A DNA stretch of 64,000 nt from Prostheceraeus crozeri. Taxonomy: Eukaryota > Platyhelminthes > Polycladida > Euryleptidae. Position 1 is the first letter of the stretch. Every line of letters starts with the position of its first letter. The DNA lies in assembly GCA_907163375.1 (NCBI GenBank), contig CAJQUW010008951.1, positions 436,501 through 500,500 of the forward strand. Reading direction: 5' to 3'. The position numbers and the translations under genes are program-made. Below are positions 10,851 through 22,146 of this stretch, piece by piece. Under the pieces are notes generated by a model. The model was not told the origin of the DNA. It ran no database searches and worked only from the letters and a program-made list of their open reading frames with translations.

Positions 10851-12498
10851 CAGATTGTTTCATAAAAAATGGATCACCCTTAAACATCGCATTAACTTCA
10901 ACTTTGTCTAACTCCGCCAAACTTGAACGAATTTCTCTGAAATTTGGAAGACATGTCAGTTGTGCTTACTAATATCATTGTTGGAAATTTCAAGTATGAA
11001 TATTGAGTTGTTTTCCTGTTATAGATAAAAAAAGTAGTAGATAATTTGATCTTCATTTAGCAATGTTACACAAAATCATACCTCACTCTTATAAAATTAC
11101 ATTTGTTTCCTTTGTTATGTAATATGTTGTTCTACAAGCCAAAAGCTATCAAGCAAAACAAAAATAAAGGAAAATCGGTCAATCAGAGCCAGTATAGCAC
11201 CATTATTCATTAACAATAATGTAACTGATACATGTGATTAACTATGGACTTCATGTTCCATAGCTTCCTGACTTCGTTGCGGTGGTGTTGGCAGCACTCC
11301 CGATTGCTTTCAGCTAGAAATCTATCTCTTACCGGTTGAAAACAATACAAAGCACAAATGAACAATAACGAGATCGCATTCACAAAAGGCAAAGTGTCAG
11401 CCTTGCTAGAACTAGGGTTTTCTTTGCGAGCTACAAGCAAGCGACTAAATGTCCCTTACACAAATGTGCATCGATGGCATAATGATGATTTTCGACTCTG
11501 TCGTAAAGAGGGCTCTGGCCGTCCACGCAAAACATCCAAACGTAGAGACTGCCTAATTTTGAGATTTGTTAAAGTTGATCCAAGTCTCTCGTTAACTGAG
11601 ATGGCTGCACTAGTCTCGTCTATTTCTAAGTCCACTATTCGTAGAAGACTTATTGAATCGAATTTCAAGAGCTGTCAGATCGAATTATCAGATCAGCATA
11701 CAAAAAGACGTCTCAGATGGGCAATGAGTCATTGTCAGTGGCGAAATCAATGGGATAGGGTTGTCTGGTCTGATGAGGCATCAGTCCGTCTGAAGGATAG
11801 TGATGGTCGATTGAGATTATGGATAAAATCTGATCAGGAAATTCCGAGACATTTACATCGTCCCCGGGTACAAGGTGGTGCGACTCTACTGATTTGGGCT
11901 GGCATTTGGACCAATGGCCGATCTGAACTTCACATACAGCAAGGAACCATGAATTCTGAACGCTATGTAAATGTTTTACGAATGAACATTGGCCAAATGA
12001 CAGATCAACTTGGTGATCCATCGACTTGGTTATTTATGGATGATAATGCTACGTGTCACAGGAGTAGTAGAGTCAACTTATGCAAGTCTCAATTAGGGCT
12101 TAGGACATTATCTTGGCCAGCTCGTTCTCCTGATCTGAATCCCATAGAAAATGTATGGAGTATTCTAAAACGTAACGTTCGTCGTTCACTGCTACCTACA
12201 GATGGCGTATCACAACTTACGTCTCTGTTAAAAACAGAGTGGAGAAAGTTAGATCAGTCAAAAATCAACGATGTCATCGAATCAATGCCTAGACGAATTG
12301 TTAATGTCATTGACAATAAGGGTAGGGCCACAAAATATTAGCTTCTTAAGAACCGTTACTGTATCATAGCTTATCAGATTATATAAGGACATTTAAATAT
12401 ATTAGTGATATGAAATAACATGAAAAATGCTTTCTGTATCATACTTATGTTTTATTTAGTCAAATTTTAGGATGATCCACTTTTTATGAAACAGACTG
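10851..12498 (+). mobile_element. Tc1-like transposon, 1.65 kb, apparently complete
   Basis: The left end is CAGATTGTTTCATAAAAAAT (10851) and the right end, inverted, is CAGTCTGTTTCATAAAAAGT (ending 12498). Both continue with GGATCA. TA flanks both sides (10849-10850 and 12499-12500), the standard Tc1/mariner target. The single gene at 11358-12341 is intact. Nothing is inserted into it, so it is the innermost and youngest insertion of this nest. Confidence 0.9.
11358..12341 (+). CDS. Tc1-like DD34E transposase, intact
   Basis: A 327-residue open frame, the normal length for Tc1-type transposases. Residues about 1-50 form a helix-turn-helix region with KGKVSALLELGFSLRATSKR. SGRPRKTSKR at about 53-62 is the GRPR-like AT hook linker. 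A second HTH covers roughly 70-115. The catalytic triad is visible: WSDEAS (first Asp), MDDNATCH (second Asp) and SPDLNPIENVW (Glu), with 34 residues between the last two, hence DD34E. The enzyme would bind the element's own inverted repeats and perform cut-and-paste into TA. No stop or frameshift is seen, so it may encode active protein. The start is the first Met in frame. It lies about 500 bases from the left terminus and 157 from the right. Confidence 0.92.
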   Translation: MNNNEIAFTKGKVSALLELGFSLRATSKRLNVPYTNVHRWHNDDFRLCRKEGSGRPRKTSKRRDCLILRFVKVDPSLSLTEMAALVSSISKSTIRRRLIESNFKSCQIELSDQHTKRRLRWAMSHCQWRNQWDRVVWSDEASVRLKDSDGRLRLWIKSDQEIPRHLHRPRVQGGATLLIWAGIWTNGRSELHIQQGTMNSERYVNVLRMNIGQMTDQLGDPSTWLFMDDNATCHRSSRVNLCKSQLGLRTLSWPARSPDLNPIENVWSILKRNVRRSLLPTDGVSQLTSLLKTEWRKLDQSKINDVIESMPRRIVNVIDNKGRATKY

Positions 12499-12744
12499 TA
12501 TAATGTGGCCAGTGAATATTGGCACTGAATCACCTAACGCTGAAACGCCTGCAACTCATTCTACCTAGCTGTGTAGTGTATATTTAACCGTTGATTCATA
12601 TAAGTTCTGGCTGTTGCGTTGTCCCTTGAGGAGATGACGTCATCGTTACAGTGGATTTCATCGAACCTTCCTCATACCGCGTCAGTCACACGCGCACCGC
12701 GGAAAGCGCACGGTATGAATAAGGCACACCCTCTTCTCTGTGCG

Positions 12745-13290
12745 TAGAAGTTTATAGCTAACAGCGTGTGAACCACAGAATTAGACAGGTCGTCTCTTCT
12801 TCTGTTTGACTAGAAGGGAAACATTGGAACATGTAACGTAAATTAAATGGCACAATCTGCTGACATAATACCATAGAAATCGAACAATGAGCAGCCAGTT
12901 CAACATTAAACACGTCAAATTGTGCATAGTTTCAGTGACTTTTATCAACCGGATCACACAGCAAAGAGACACAGACGATGTCAAGTTCTACAGAGAAGTT
13001 TGTGAACGTTTTTTCGTGCGCCTGCTAACTTTTTTTAAAGTGATCGGAGGACCCAACATTATCGAGAAAACTTTTGCGCAATGATCTGAATTCTTCGAAT
13101 CTGAAGGAATTGTGGCGATCGGAGCATTTTGAAGGAATCCACAACAATCCGCAAGCGACGCACGACTATTTTTCCTATCTCTATAAGGTATTAAAAATTT
13201 CTTTTTGCCCACTTATTAAGTTCCTGCATGTGCCATCTGTTTGAATCAGTTTGCACTTCTAGCAAAGTGATACGATTCAACAATATAATT
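12745..13290 (-). repeat. Dispersed repeat, copy 2 (inverse orientation)
   Basis: The reverse complement matches 3858-4600. This copy lacks the MITE present in copy 1. A minus-strand open frame (13212-12988) parallels the frame in copy 1. It lies within the hAT element and could be either an insert or part of that element's own body. Confidence 0.65.
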
Positions 13291-14566
13291 CTGTGGTGTT
13301 AACTTTCTCGATGCAAATAACATCGAAAATTTTCTTAACAGTCGAGACTACGGGGCCCCATTGCGCACAAATTAACTTAACGGCATCGGCATTTCATTGG
13401 CCACTTATGATGCGGCAAGATTAGATGACTAAGTACCTCTTCTGTAGGATATAAACATGAAACATGTTGGAATGTGTGTGAGTATGCGTGTGTGCAATAA
13501 TCAGGTAAATTTTGGTTCTTAGTTGTAAATCAGGTAAAATTTAGCAACCCCCCCCCCAATGATGTTTCCTTAGCGACGCCTCTGAACGTAGCCAACGGTT
13601 AGTGCGTCATGGGTTGACGAATTTCTGGCGTAATCGTTGGCTGATGAAATCGGCCAATTAGAGATGAGAATAGCGCAATTTCCCTAACCGTTGGTTAGGT
13701 TAACCTATGCTACCGAATAGAAGACAGTTTAAGCATGGGTTAGAGTGTTCGAATGTTAGGGTAACTGCGGGAAGTTAGATGAGATCGACAACATTTGTTG
13801 GTTAGTTCTAACCAATGGTTACCGTAACCCAAAATTCCTAACTTTGCTCTAGAGCAAGGTTAGTGTCAACGGTTAGTGAAACATACACCTTCTACACATT
13901 ATTTTTACGCACATTATTAGACATAGGCCTAGTTATGTGGCGAAGCAAAGCGATAGATCGTTTTTCCACTGAGACGAATAATAGAGTCTATAGAAATAGA
14001 ATCGATCCTTTGGAAACGATGAGCGAAGATGCGTTCTTTGCTCGTTACCGATTTTCTAAAGAAATCTTCACTGATCTTCTGCAATTGTTGGAATTATCAT
14101 TAGACAGCTACTAGAAGGTAAGTTGTCTAATTTCTTAATCATACTATATATGCTTGCAATATGCAGATATACAGTTATACATTAAAGTGTTGATTATATG
14201 TTTTTGGTGAAAGTCTGTGAACATAGGCCCTAACAGAAAACAAAAGCAAACGTGCATTATTAGGATCACCGCCTCACTTCTGATAGAACTTTTACCCCAC
14301 AGCCAGGGATAAAGAATATATTCAATTGCTTGGAAAGTAAAAAATTGTAACATCTCCAGCCAATTATTTTTTACTGAAAAACGTATCACTCGATTAATTG
14401 AAGATGTTATTAATAACAAGTAATTAGCCATTATTACAAACGTAGCTCGAAATACTAAAACATAAACTTGATTAATGAAATGATAACAAAAAATCACGTT
14501 TGCCATATATCTTATATCATCTTATGAGAAATTCTATTGAACTAAGAAGTACATTGAATGCAAAAT

Positions 14567-15540
14567 CAGGGTTCGTACGGTTTCTGGGAAACCTGGAAAA
14601 GTCAGGGAATTTGTGAAATTCTCTGGTAAATCTTAGAAATTGAAGAATTTTCATTACTGAAAAACAAAAATGCTAAACAACGATACACCAATTTATGAAA
14701 CAAAAATGTTCTGAATTTTTACGAAAGATATTTGCATTTTTTTAATTCTTGTAATGCCTTGTGTATTATTGCGTGACTACTTATTGTAGTTGAGCTGATG
14801 CAATGTACTGATTGGTTCTGAATTTTTTGTTTGAATTGTTCTGAAAATTGTTGCTCAGATTTTCGAATACATACTGTCAGAAAAATCAAATAAATGTTTT
14901 CTATTATTCATGTATCTGTGTAATCATTTAAGGGTATAATAAGAAACATCTCCAACACTACAATGATCGTTGGCCAGTCTTATGGGATACGATGGAGTGG
15001 ACGGTCATTTATTTGACAAAAAATATACAAAGACTTCTGGTGTAATCTTTGGCACTCATCATATTAGTTATCATTCTTCTTTGAGATATTGATTTTAATC
15101 TAGTCATACCTTTGCTATATATTTTTCATCTGTACCTTAATTCCTACTAACGGAGTGCAGACAAGTAGATGTACGTAATAATGCAATATTGGCTAAAATA
15201 TTTCTGTCTAGTATGAATATTTGCAGTAAGAAGTCTGATTTTTGTCTCTTGTCGATGACCCCATGATTTGTAATACATGTATGTTCATTCAAATTACGTA
15301 TATGGACTAAAAATGAAGCTACATGAGACGTGGGTCTCAGAATAGCAATATTATGTATCTTATTAGTGGGTAGGATGCATTTCCTGACTGGGGTATTCAG
15401 CGAATGAGACGAAAATAAACTGTAAATGCTTAATGATGAGAATTATTATCTGTTTTGGTCTCATGGAACATTTTTGAAAATTTTCTGGAAAACCTGGAAA
15501 AGTCAGGGAATTTTTGATAAGAGAAGCCGTACGAACCCTG
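14567..15540. mobile_element. hAT-type MITE with CAGGGTTCGTACGG ends
   Basis: CAGGGTTCGTACGG at 14567 is mirrored by CCGTACGAACCCTG ending at 15540. ACCTGGAAAAGTCAGGGAAT occurs near both ends in direct orientation. CAGGG...CCCTG ends suggest hAT. AAAAT directly flanks both sides, but a full 8-bp duplication is not seen. It lies within the Harbinger transposase intron. Confidence 0.75.
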
Positions 15541-15803
15541 AAAATACCGAACGGTACAAAATTGAATGTTGATATGTTTTAATTATTAGTAATTACCAGA
15601 TATTTCTAAAGTAGACTACCGCTGTTAATGTGCATGGTGTATGTGTTATAGTAACTATAGCCTGTCCACCTATTATTTACGTATTCATCGCATCGTTAAA
15701 AAGATACTACAAATACCAGCACACGTACAAATATTGCATTGTGTATTTTTTTTATTTCTCGATTAGGTAACAGCTACTTGTGCAATACTACATCACTCTA
15801 AGC

Positions 15804-16125
15804 CAGTGGTTCTCAACTTTTGGTGTTCTATGGCCCCTTCGACGTTAATCGCTTTAATGTGGCCCCGTGTTCTATAGGCTACATACTTTAATTATTTCTT
15901 TCAACTTCTTCTGATACTATACAATGCTATTAAATTGTATGTACTCATTATTTCCTTGATACAACTCATGTCAATGGTCGATTTTTTACAATGGATAATC
16001 TCTTTTCAATTCTCAGTTGATTTACGTTAATGTCTATGTAAGCACTATATCTTCAAGAGACTTCAATTCTGAAACAATTCTGTAAACCGAATAGTGGGCC
16101 ACGGGACCCCGGTTGAGAACCATTG
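15804..16125. mobile_element. hAT-type MITE with CAGTGGTTCTCAAC ends
   Basis: CAGTGGTTCTCAAC and GTTGAGAACCATTG form the ends. CTCTAAGC is duplicated exactly at 15796-15803 and 16126-16133, the 8 bp expected of hAT. The CAGTGGTTCTCAA terminus is widespread among animal hAT MITEs. At 322 bp it has no gene. It is the second MITE in the Harbinger intron. Confidence 0.9.
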
Positions 16126-16810
16126 CTCTAAGCGAATCAGTTGAATGGACGGATATCAGATTTTCAACAGCGTTCAATAATTAGGATACTCGAATATAAC
16201 ATATTCATTTCTAATAATGTTTAACGGACCTATATTCCGAAATTGTACGATGAGCTTAGCTCTGAGATATTATGCTTATACATGATGAGAAGATATCTGT
16301 AGACCTGTAGCAATCTCTAATGTTTTCTTTTGCAGGTCATGTGCATTGGAGCCTAGTTTACAGCTATGTACAGCATTGCGTTGCTATGCTCAAGGAGGAT
16401 TTTTGCCGGTTATCGGGGATCTTCATGGGATTTCAGATCGAGCTGCTAGCAGAGCAATACATTCTGTGTCAGAGATTATATGTGAAAAAATTGACACCTT
16501 TATTTCATGGCCTGATGATGATTAGATCAGATTATCGAAGCGTAAATTCTATGAAACTATTATGAAACTTATTCCAGTGAGGAATCCAACAACTCGAGCT
16601 GAGGAACGTTTTAATTCTGTACATATGCATGCACGTTCATGTGTTGAGAGGTGTAATGGTGTACTGAAGATGCGTTGGAGATGCCTAACAAAACCTATTA
16701 TGTTTCGTCCAGAAAGAGCCTCACGCATTATTGTGGCTTGTGGTGCACTACATAATTTTGCATTAAAGCACAGAGTGCCATTCCCGGAAGAATCAAATGA
16801 TCCATATTAG

Positions 16811-17547
16811 TTTAATGACAATTTCAATACGTATGAATTTGAAAATCCCAATAACTCTGCTCTGAGCGTACGCCAAACATTGATTCAAAATTTGTATGGT
16901 GTATCTTCACGAAATGATCAGCTTTTTTGCAACATTTTCAGTGTTGTTATGTCATGATAGCGGGACAAAGCATACAGATATTAATTGTATTCTTTATCTG
17001 TTCTCGAATTATAGGACAATGAGTCATCGTCAACATCTCAAAATACCTCTAAATTCAATCAATTGAATTTGTGTTAATGCAACGTAACTTTATACGCTAT
17101 TAGTATGTATCAAAACCGTATTTGATAAGTGTACTTACGCTAAAGGAAAAACAGGATATATACTATAATACATGAAACAACTATTTGAAGGATAGCATGT
17201 ATAGTATTATTTCTTTATCTATTATTCGTGAGTCCAGATGTACAATCTTATTAGATATATTTCTGTTAATATGGTGAAATGTAGATGTCTTTTAATCCCA
17301 GTTTGCAATTTATGACTTTCAAGTTGTGCATCTTGGTTATTCTTCGAATTGGTGCCATAGAAGTATATTATAATTAAATCTGACAACAATTTTATTGTTC
17401 GATATCATACCAAAATGCGCGGAAGGTAAATTAGCAAAACACTGGGAGAATTTTTTGTATAATTTTCAAAATCACCAATCAAAAATCCTTCATCAACAGT
17501 TTGACGTTAGAACGTTTGTCATGTAAAAACTTAGCTACACACATTAT
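16811..17547. other. Spacer between the two convergent Harbinger genes
   Basis: AT-rich sequence between the transposase stop (16808-16810) and the Myb-like gene's distal stop (17548-17550). No gene is visible. It should contain the 3' ends of both transcripts. Confidence 0.5.
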
Positions 17548-19116
17548 TTACATGTCATTTGCCGCAGACAACAGTGCATCAGGTATATCACCCAGGACAC
17601 GATCTCTAAGAATCCTTATCTTTTCTTCGTAATACTTCTTCTCGTTCTCCATCCGTTCTCTTTGAATGACATTTCTTTATCTTTCTATCTCTAGCAGTTC
17701 TCTATAGAATTGAGAAGATGTCACTTCTTCTTCAGGCTTCCTCTTCAGTCCTCGTCGAAGAACCACAGGCGGTGTAATACCTGATGTCGTTGGCGTTTGC
17801 TCCTCGATCAAAGAGACGTTCGGCCCCGTTTCTGAGGTGTGCTCAGTCGATGATCGATGTGACTGCGAGATGCCACTGGCGGCGCCATCAACAATGCCTG
17901 AGAATTTTGAAAATCTTAGCAAATCATTGTTTCTCATCTCTTTCATTCATTCTGCATAAGTTAATATGTATATCATAAACTATACTGCATTAGATGATGA
18001 CGTCATTGAAAAAGGGCATCTATCGGTCACAAAAGTGCTTGGGATTGACAATCTTGATATCGCAAATCAACAACTCGCTTCATCAGTAATCCTTCGCCAA
18101 AACAAAATAAGTGGCTTCTCGCAACATAGAAGATACATGCTACATGTCACAAACAGATCAATCATAAGTCCTACAATTCAACACGACTTTCCAACAATAA
18201 TTACTTCTGCAGCCACATCACTCCCACATCACTATATTAATGTATATACTGAACTAAAAAGCCAATCTAATTTTTGATACACATAGAACTCATACTAAAA
18301 TACTTCGGAAAGTATTCAGAAGTAATCAATATTAGAAAAACAATTTTATTTGATCATAGATCATTTACCTATAATTATTTCCAATTCTTTTCGGCTTGTG
18401 CATTGTTCATGGGAAATAAATATTTTTTTGAATCTACACACAACGTTAAGGACATCGTCGTAGCGATAATGTTTTAGAGCAGAACTATTCATTTCATTCC
18501 CACATAGAATTCATATACGGTAGTGATCGAAATTAGAAAAAAAACACAAATTTGATCACGTATGTATTAATACACGTAGATAAAATATGCATAGGAGTAA
18601 TAGTAGAAAACATAAAAATGGTAAAAGATTTTCTATGAGAAAACTTATTAATCATAGAACATATTCTAACTCATGATAAGTATGGAATGCTGGTGTACGA
18701 ATATATTTAGAGCATACATAATTCTCAAAGTAAAAATGATACCAGATGCATTACTTACCAACCATTGTCTCCGGAGGAATGACGGATAGAATCTTCTTCT
18801 CATGTTCTAACAGATCAGGAGGAAGAACTTCCTTTGTTAGGCCGCCTCCTGTCTTGCCTGCCTCCTTCTTCCCCTCGGATAAGTATCGCGACCATTTAGC
18901 CTTCACGCTCTTCTTCAGGGTCTGCCACTTTTCCTTCAAACTGTCGAGACTTCTATTCGTAGAAGCCACGGCGTTCACTGCCGAAAGGATGGCGTCGTAT
19001 GCCTGTTTTTTCTCGACGTTGGTTGAGGTGCTGGTGAATTTAGCACTTAAAACAGAATTATAACGTACAAATTTTTCGTATATATAACGTACGGATCTTC
19101 TTCTTGGCGGCATCAT
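17548..19116 (-). pseudogene. Harbinger Myb/SANT-like protein, two exons, one stop
   Basis: Exon 1 (19116-18759) starts MMPPRRRSVRYIYEKF and carries a Trp/Leu-patterned region with SLDSLKEKWQTLKKSVKAKW, the Myb/SANT-like (MADF-related) fold of Harbinger accessory proteins. A consensus donor GTAAGT follows. Exon 2 begins at 17897 after CTCAG and continues IVDGAASGISQSHRSS, then a Ser/Thr/Pro-rich part with RRGLKRKPEE and a final Glu/Lys/Arg-rich, probably coiled helix. An in-frame TAA at 17677-17679 interrupts this helix. The same frame stays open to the next TAA at 17548-17550. In known Harbinger elements this protein brings the nuclease to the nucleus and to the element ends. The intron at 17898-18758 holds no gene. 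Confidence 0.8.
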
Positions 19117-19504
19117 GAAAGTCGAGTCTGTTTTTTAGCAATGAAATTGTGTAGCCCGATTTGTGAATTATGTGACCTCCATTTCTTTCATTGGCCACCG
19201 CAGAGGGATTTCCGTGGTTAGGCCTACCTCCCTTGGCGTTTTGTCTGACGCAGCGATGCCGTCATCTCACACGCGCATTTTCAATTTCATACACAAACCG
19301 CTGCACATACACTGACACACTAACTATTCGCTTCGAGTCGGGGAACGAAGCATTTCTCTAACCAATGGTTAGCTAACCTGCCTCTAACCTATGCTGTCGA
19401 GTCGTAGGTTAGGGAGACATTGGTTACGAGCCTCACTGACCAACGTTGGTTAAGCCTAACCGTAGGTTACGTTAACCCATGATTCCTGTCGGTCGCCCCA
19501 GGGG

Positions 19505-19745
19505 CGGTCCCAGGGTCGAGAACATACCTTCTCACAAACGGAACATGCTCTTAAAGAGGAGTAAAGAATTGAAAGCCAAGAGAGATTTCGAAAGCATATT
19601 TTGTGAAACCCGACCTCACATTCAGACAGCGTGAAAATGAAAGAAATCTGAGAAAAGAATTGATCCGAAGAAGAGAGAACGGCGAAGACGTGCTGATTTC
19701 AAGAAATAAGATTACTGAAAGGAAACAGATACAAAATTTTCAAAA
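19505..19745 (+). pseudogene. LINE ORF1, 3' part
   Basis: Immediately after the Harbinger terminus the frame GPRVENIPSHKRNMLLKRSK, ELKARRDFESIF continues. After a frame break, ERNLRKELIRRRENGED follows. The pattern of basic residues and the LR-ELRRR-GE run is typical of the C-terminal part of ORF1 proteins in CR1/L2-type LINEs. It completes the gene that is cut at 10309. Confidence 0.7.
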
Positions 19746-22146
19746 TTGATTTTAAAAAAGAAGAAGAATTCATTTCCTTCCATTATTCTTTTAAATGCAC
19801 GATCAATCATTAAGAAGTTTGACGAGCTTTGTGTTCTCATATCTGCTGTAAAGCCTGGTGTTGTTGTAGTCACCGAGTCCTGGTTGCATGAAGACTTCCC
19901 TGATCATCTTTCACACATAGAAGGTTATGAATTCTTCCGTCTCGACCGTAGAAACCGGTAAGGAGGAGGAATATGCATCTGGGTAATGGACCATCACGAT
20001 TCAACCCTGATGTCAAGTTCTACTATTGAATTCTGCGAATTTTTGTCGATTTATATTCCACATCTCAATCTTGCTATCTGCACTGTGTATTTTCCACCAA
20101 ATTTGTCTATCGAAAAACATCGTGAATTCACAAATGAGTTGGTATCTCACATCGATTATCAACTGGTTCAGCATACTAATCTGAAATACCTAGTTTGTGG
20201 TGATATGAATGATCTCAAGTCTGAAGTATTTGAAGACCAGCTGTTACTAACAAACCGTGTTACTTCCAATATGAGAGAGGGCTCAATTTTAGATCAAATT
20301 TGGATATCAGAAAATCTGATGGAGCATTACAGCAGTGATGCAATTATCGGACCTCCTCTGTTTAACTTGGACCACTACTCCGTGACACTTATTCCTGACT
20401 CTTCCCAAACATATGAAGATGTTGAAGAGAAAATCGTATTTGATTATCGTCGATCAAATTTACAGGAGTTTGTCTATCAACTGCAACATGCTGATTTCAC
20501 AGATGTTTACTTCTCATCGACTATTGACATAAAATGTGAGACTTTTTATGATGTTCTGTACCAGGCGATGGCCGTGATTCCTCAGAAGACTGTCCTTACG
20601 ACTAGAAGAGACAAGCCGTGGGTAACTCCACTTTTGAAATCCATGATTGATGATCATTGGCAAGCGTACCGAAGTAAGAATTGGGAACGTTACAACAACT
20701 TGAAATCAAAGGTTAGTCAAGAGATTAAGAAAGCAAAAGAAAAATGGAGCAAAAAATTAATGGACCAAGGGAAAAATGTCTGGAAAATCATAAAGGAGAT
20801 AGATGGAAAGAACGTCAAGGTTTCTCATGACAAGATATTAAGGGATCATGATGGAAACGGCGGTATTTTGTCAGCTTTGACAACCGAATACAATCAGTGC
20901 TTTAATCAAAGGAAAGATACTTTGCTTGCCTATATGATCGACGAAGCCTGGCCATTAACAATTACACCAATGAAAGTGCTTCCCTAGCGTTTAGAATTCC
21001 CTAGCGTTTGGAAACTTGGTGTTACATTTCCAATTTCAAAAAGGCAGCGTAACCCGACAATCAAGGACTTCAGATTCATCACTGTAAACCCCATCATGTC
21101 AAAATTGCTAGAAAAACTAATATTGGAAGACTTGAAAGAGACATTTCTCAAACACTGGGATTGATCAGCATGATTTTCGTCCAATGGGGTCTACAACCTC
21201 GGCTCTTATAGACATGCATGAGACCGTCACTGCGTTCCTTGATAGAAAAGACTCCTGTGGAGTGAGGATGACATGTTTGGATCTTTCGAAGGCCTATGAC
21301 AGGTTACAGCATCATCGTCTGCTCACTGTTCTGAAGGATGTTTGCATGAACGAAGGATTTTTGTTATGGCTGAAATCCTACCTGACAGGTCGAAGCAATC
21401 GCATCAAATTACAGGGAAAATATGGTCATGTGGTCGAGGTCATTTCTGGAGTACCCCAGGGCTCAGTCCTAGGGCCGTATCTCTTTGGTTGCTTTATTGG
21501 TCATCTTCGAATTGCAAACAACAGTGACAATCGTCTTATCAAGTATGCTGACGATCTAACGTTGATCGAAATGGTTTCAAAATATAATAAAGGCATCCCT
21601 GATAACTTGTATTGCATCAAAGATTGGCTGGAAGATAATGGAATGACACTGAATAGCAGTAAAAGTACGCAAATGGAAGTAGTCGGTAGATCCAAATCCC
21701 TGATACCAATGCGTGAAGACATAAGAAAGGTTGAATCCATGCCGATTCTTGGTGTCACCTGGAAGAAAGATTTGACATGGAATGACCATTTTTCCTACAT
21801 CATCAGGATTGCGACCCAGCGTCTGTACGCCATTTGAGTCCTAAGAGCATACTTGCCAAAATATCAGTTAGTACAGATTTATGAGGCTCAAGTTATGTCA
21901 ATACTACTGTATGCAACACCACTATTCGGGAATCTGACAGTGCTCATCAAACGCAAAGTGAAGACTCTTGAGAGACGTGCTCATAGAATCATCTGTGGCT
22001 GGGAGTGCACATGCAAATTTACAGAACCCTTCGACGAAAAGAGACACATATTGACAGCAAGCTTCCTTATGAAATGCGATGACCCAAAGTACCCCTTTGT
22101 CATTATGTTCCAAAGAAACTGGAAAGAACTCAACACTTCCGTTTAG
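19746..22146 (+). pseudogene. LINE ORF2: AP-type endonuclease and reverse transcriptase
   Basis: In order: LLNARSIIKKFDEL and VVVTESWLHEDF (endonuclease start), CGDMNDL, LDQIWISE and NLDHYSV (later endonuclease motifs), KPWVTPLLKSMI (linker), then reverse transcriptase with CLDLSKAYDRL, SGVPQGSVLGP and KYADDLTLIE (YADD active site), and a C-terminal AQVMSILLYATPLFG thumb region. Breaks: a stop at 19959-19961 just before GGGIC, the stop at 20985-20987, stops near 21163, and TGA at 21835-21837. These cut the protein into at least five pieces. The protein would nick target DNA and copy the LINE RNA at the nick. The domain set fits the CR1/L2/Jockey group. Confidence 0.88.

Larger units (their letters stand above)
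10411..13584. mobile_element. hAT-type element, non-autonomous, 3.2 kb with nested Tc1
   Basis: The ends CAGAGGCGTCGC (10411) and GCGACGCCTCTG (to 13584) are a perfect 12-bp inverted pair. AACGTAGC is duplicated exactly at 10403-10410 and 13585-13592. An 8-bp duplication with CAG...CTG ends is diagnostic of hAT. G-runs and C-runs lie just inside the ends (10427-10457 and 13547-13558). No hAT transposase is present. The interior holds a Tc1-like element and copy 2 of a dispersed repeat. Confidence 0.9.
13863..16810 (+). pseudogene. Harbinger nuclease (HARBI1-like), two exons, catalytic core deleted
   Basis: Exon 1 (13863-14117) encodes RNRIDPLETMSEDAFFARYR and FSKEIFTDLLQLLEL, the N-terminal region of Harbinger nucleases. 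It ends in AAG before a consensus donor GTAAGT. After a 2.2-kb intron with a pyrimidine-rich stretch and CAG acceptor (16333-16335), exon 2 gives ALEPSLQLCTALRCYAQGGF, VIGDLHGISDRAASRAIHSV, then NPTTRAEERFNSVHMHARSC, VERCNGVLKMRWRCL and ACGALHNFALKH. Three defects are visible: a one-base frame slip at the end of exon 1, an in-frame TAG at 16523-16525, and loss of the central region around 16555. The catalytic Asp residues expected there are gone. The protein family cuts DNA at Harbinger ends together with the Myb-like partner. Confidence 0.8.
10320..19480. repeat. Subterminal TAACC/GGTTA motifs of the Harbinger element
   Basis: Near both ends there are many copies of short palindromes such as CTAACCATTGGTTA, CTAACCGTTGGTTAG and TAACCAATGGTTAG. 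On the left they lie at 10329-10400 and 13590-13880 (one block split by the hAT insert), on the right at 19355-19480. CAACGG and TAACGG variants are frequent. Myb domains bind YAACKG-type sites, so these may be binding sites for the element's own Myb-like protein. The motif clustering is seen directly; the binding is inferred. Confidence 0.6.
10310..19498. mobile_element. PIF/Harbinger element, two-gene, 9.2 kb with nested inserts
   Basis: The termini are GGGCGACCGA (10310) and TCGGTCGCCC (19489-19498). Between them lie a Harbinger nuclease gene on the plus strand and a Myb/SANT-like gene on the minus strand, placed convergently. This two-gene design is characteristic of autonomous PIF/Harbinger elements. 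Without its inserts (hAT 10411-13584 and two MITEs) the element would be about 4.7 kb. The expected 3-bp target duplication is not clean: the flanks read CTT and CAG. Both genes are broken. Confidence 0.85.

Noticed and set aside
10310..19500. A clean 3-bp target duplication for the Harbinger element
   Set aside because: The flanks read CTT and CAG, and shifting the boundary by one to three bases gives no symmetrical solution. I left it unresolved.
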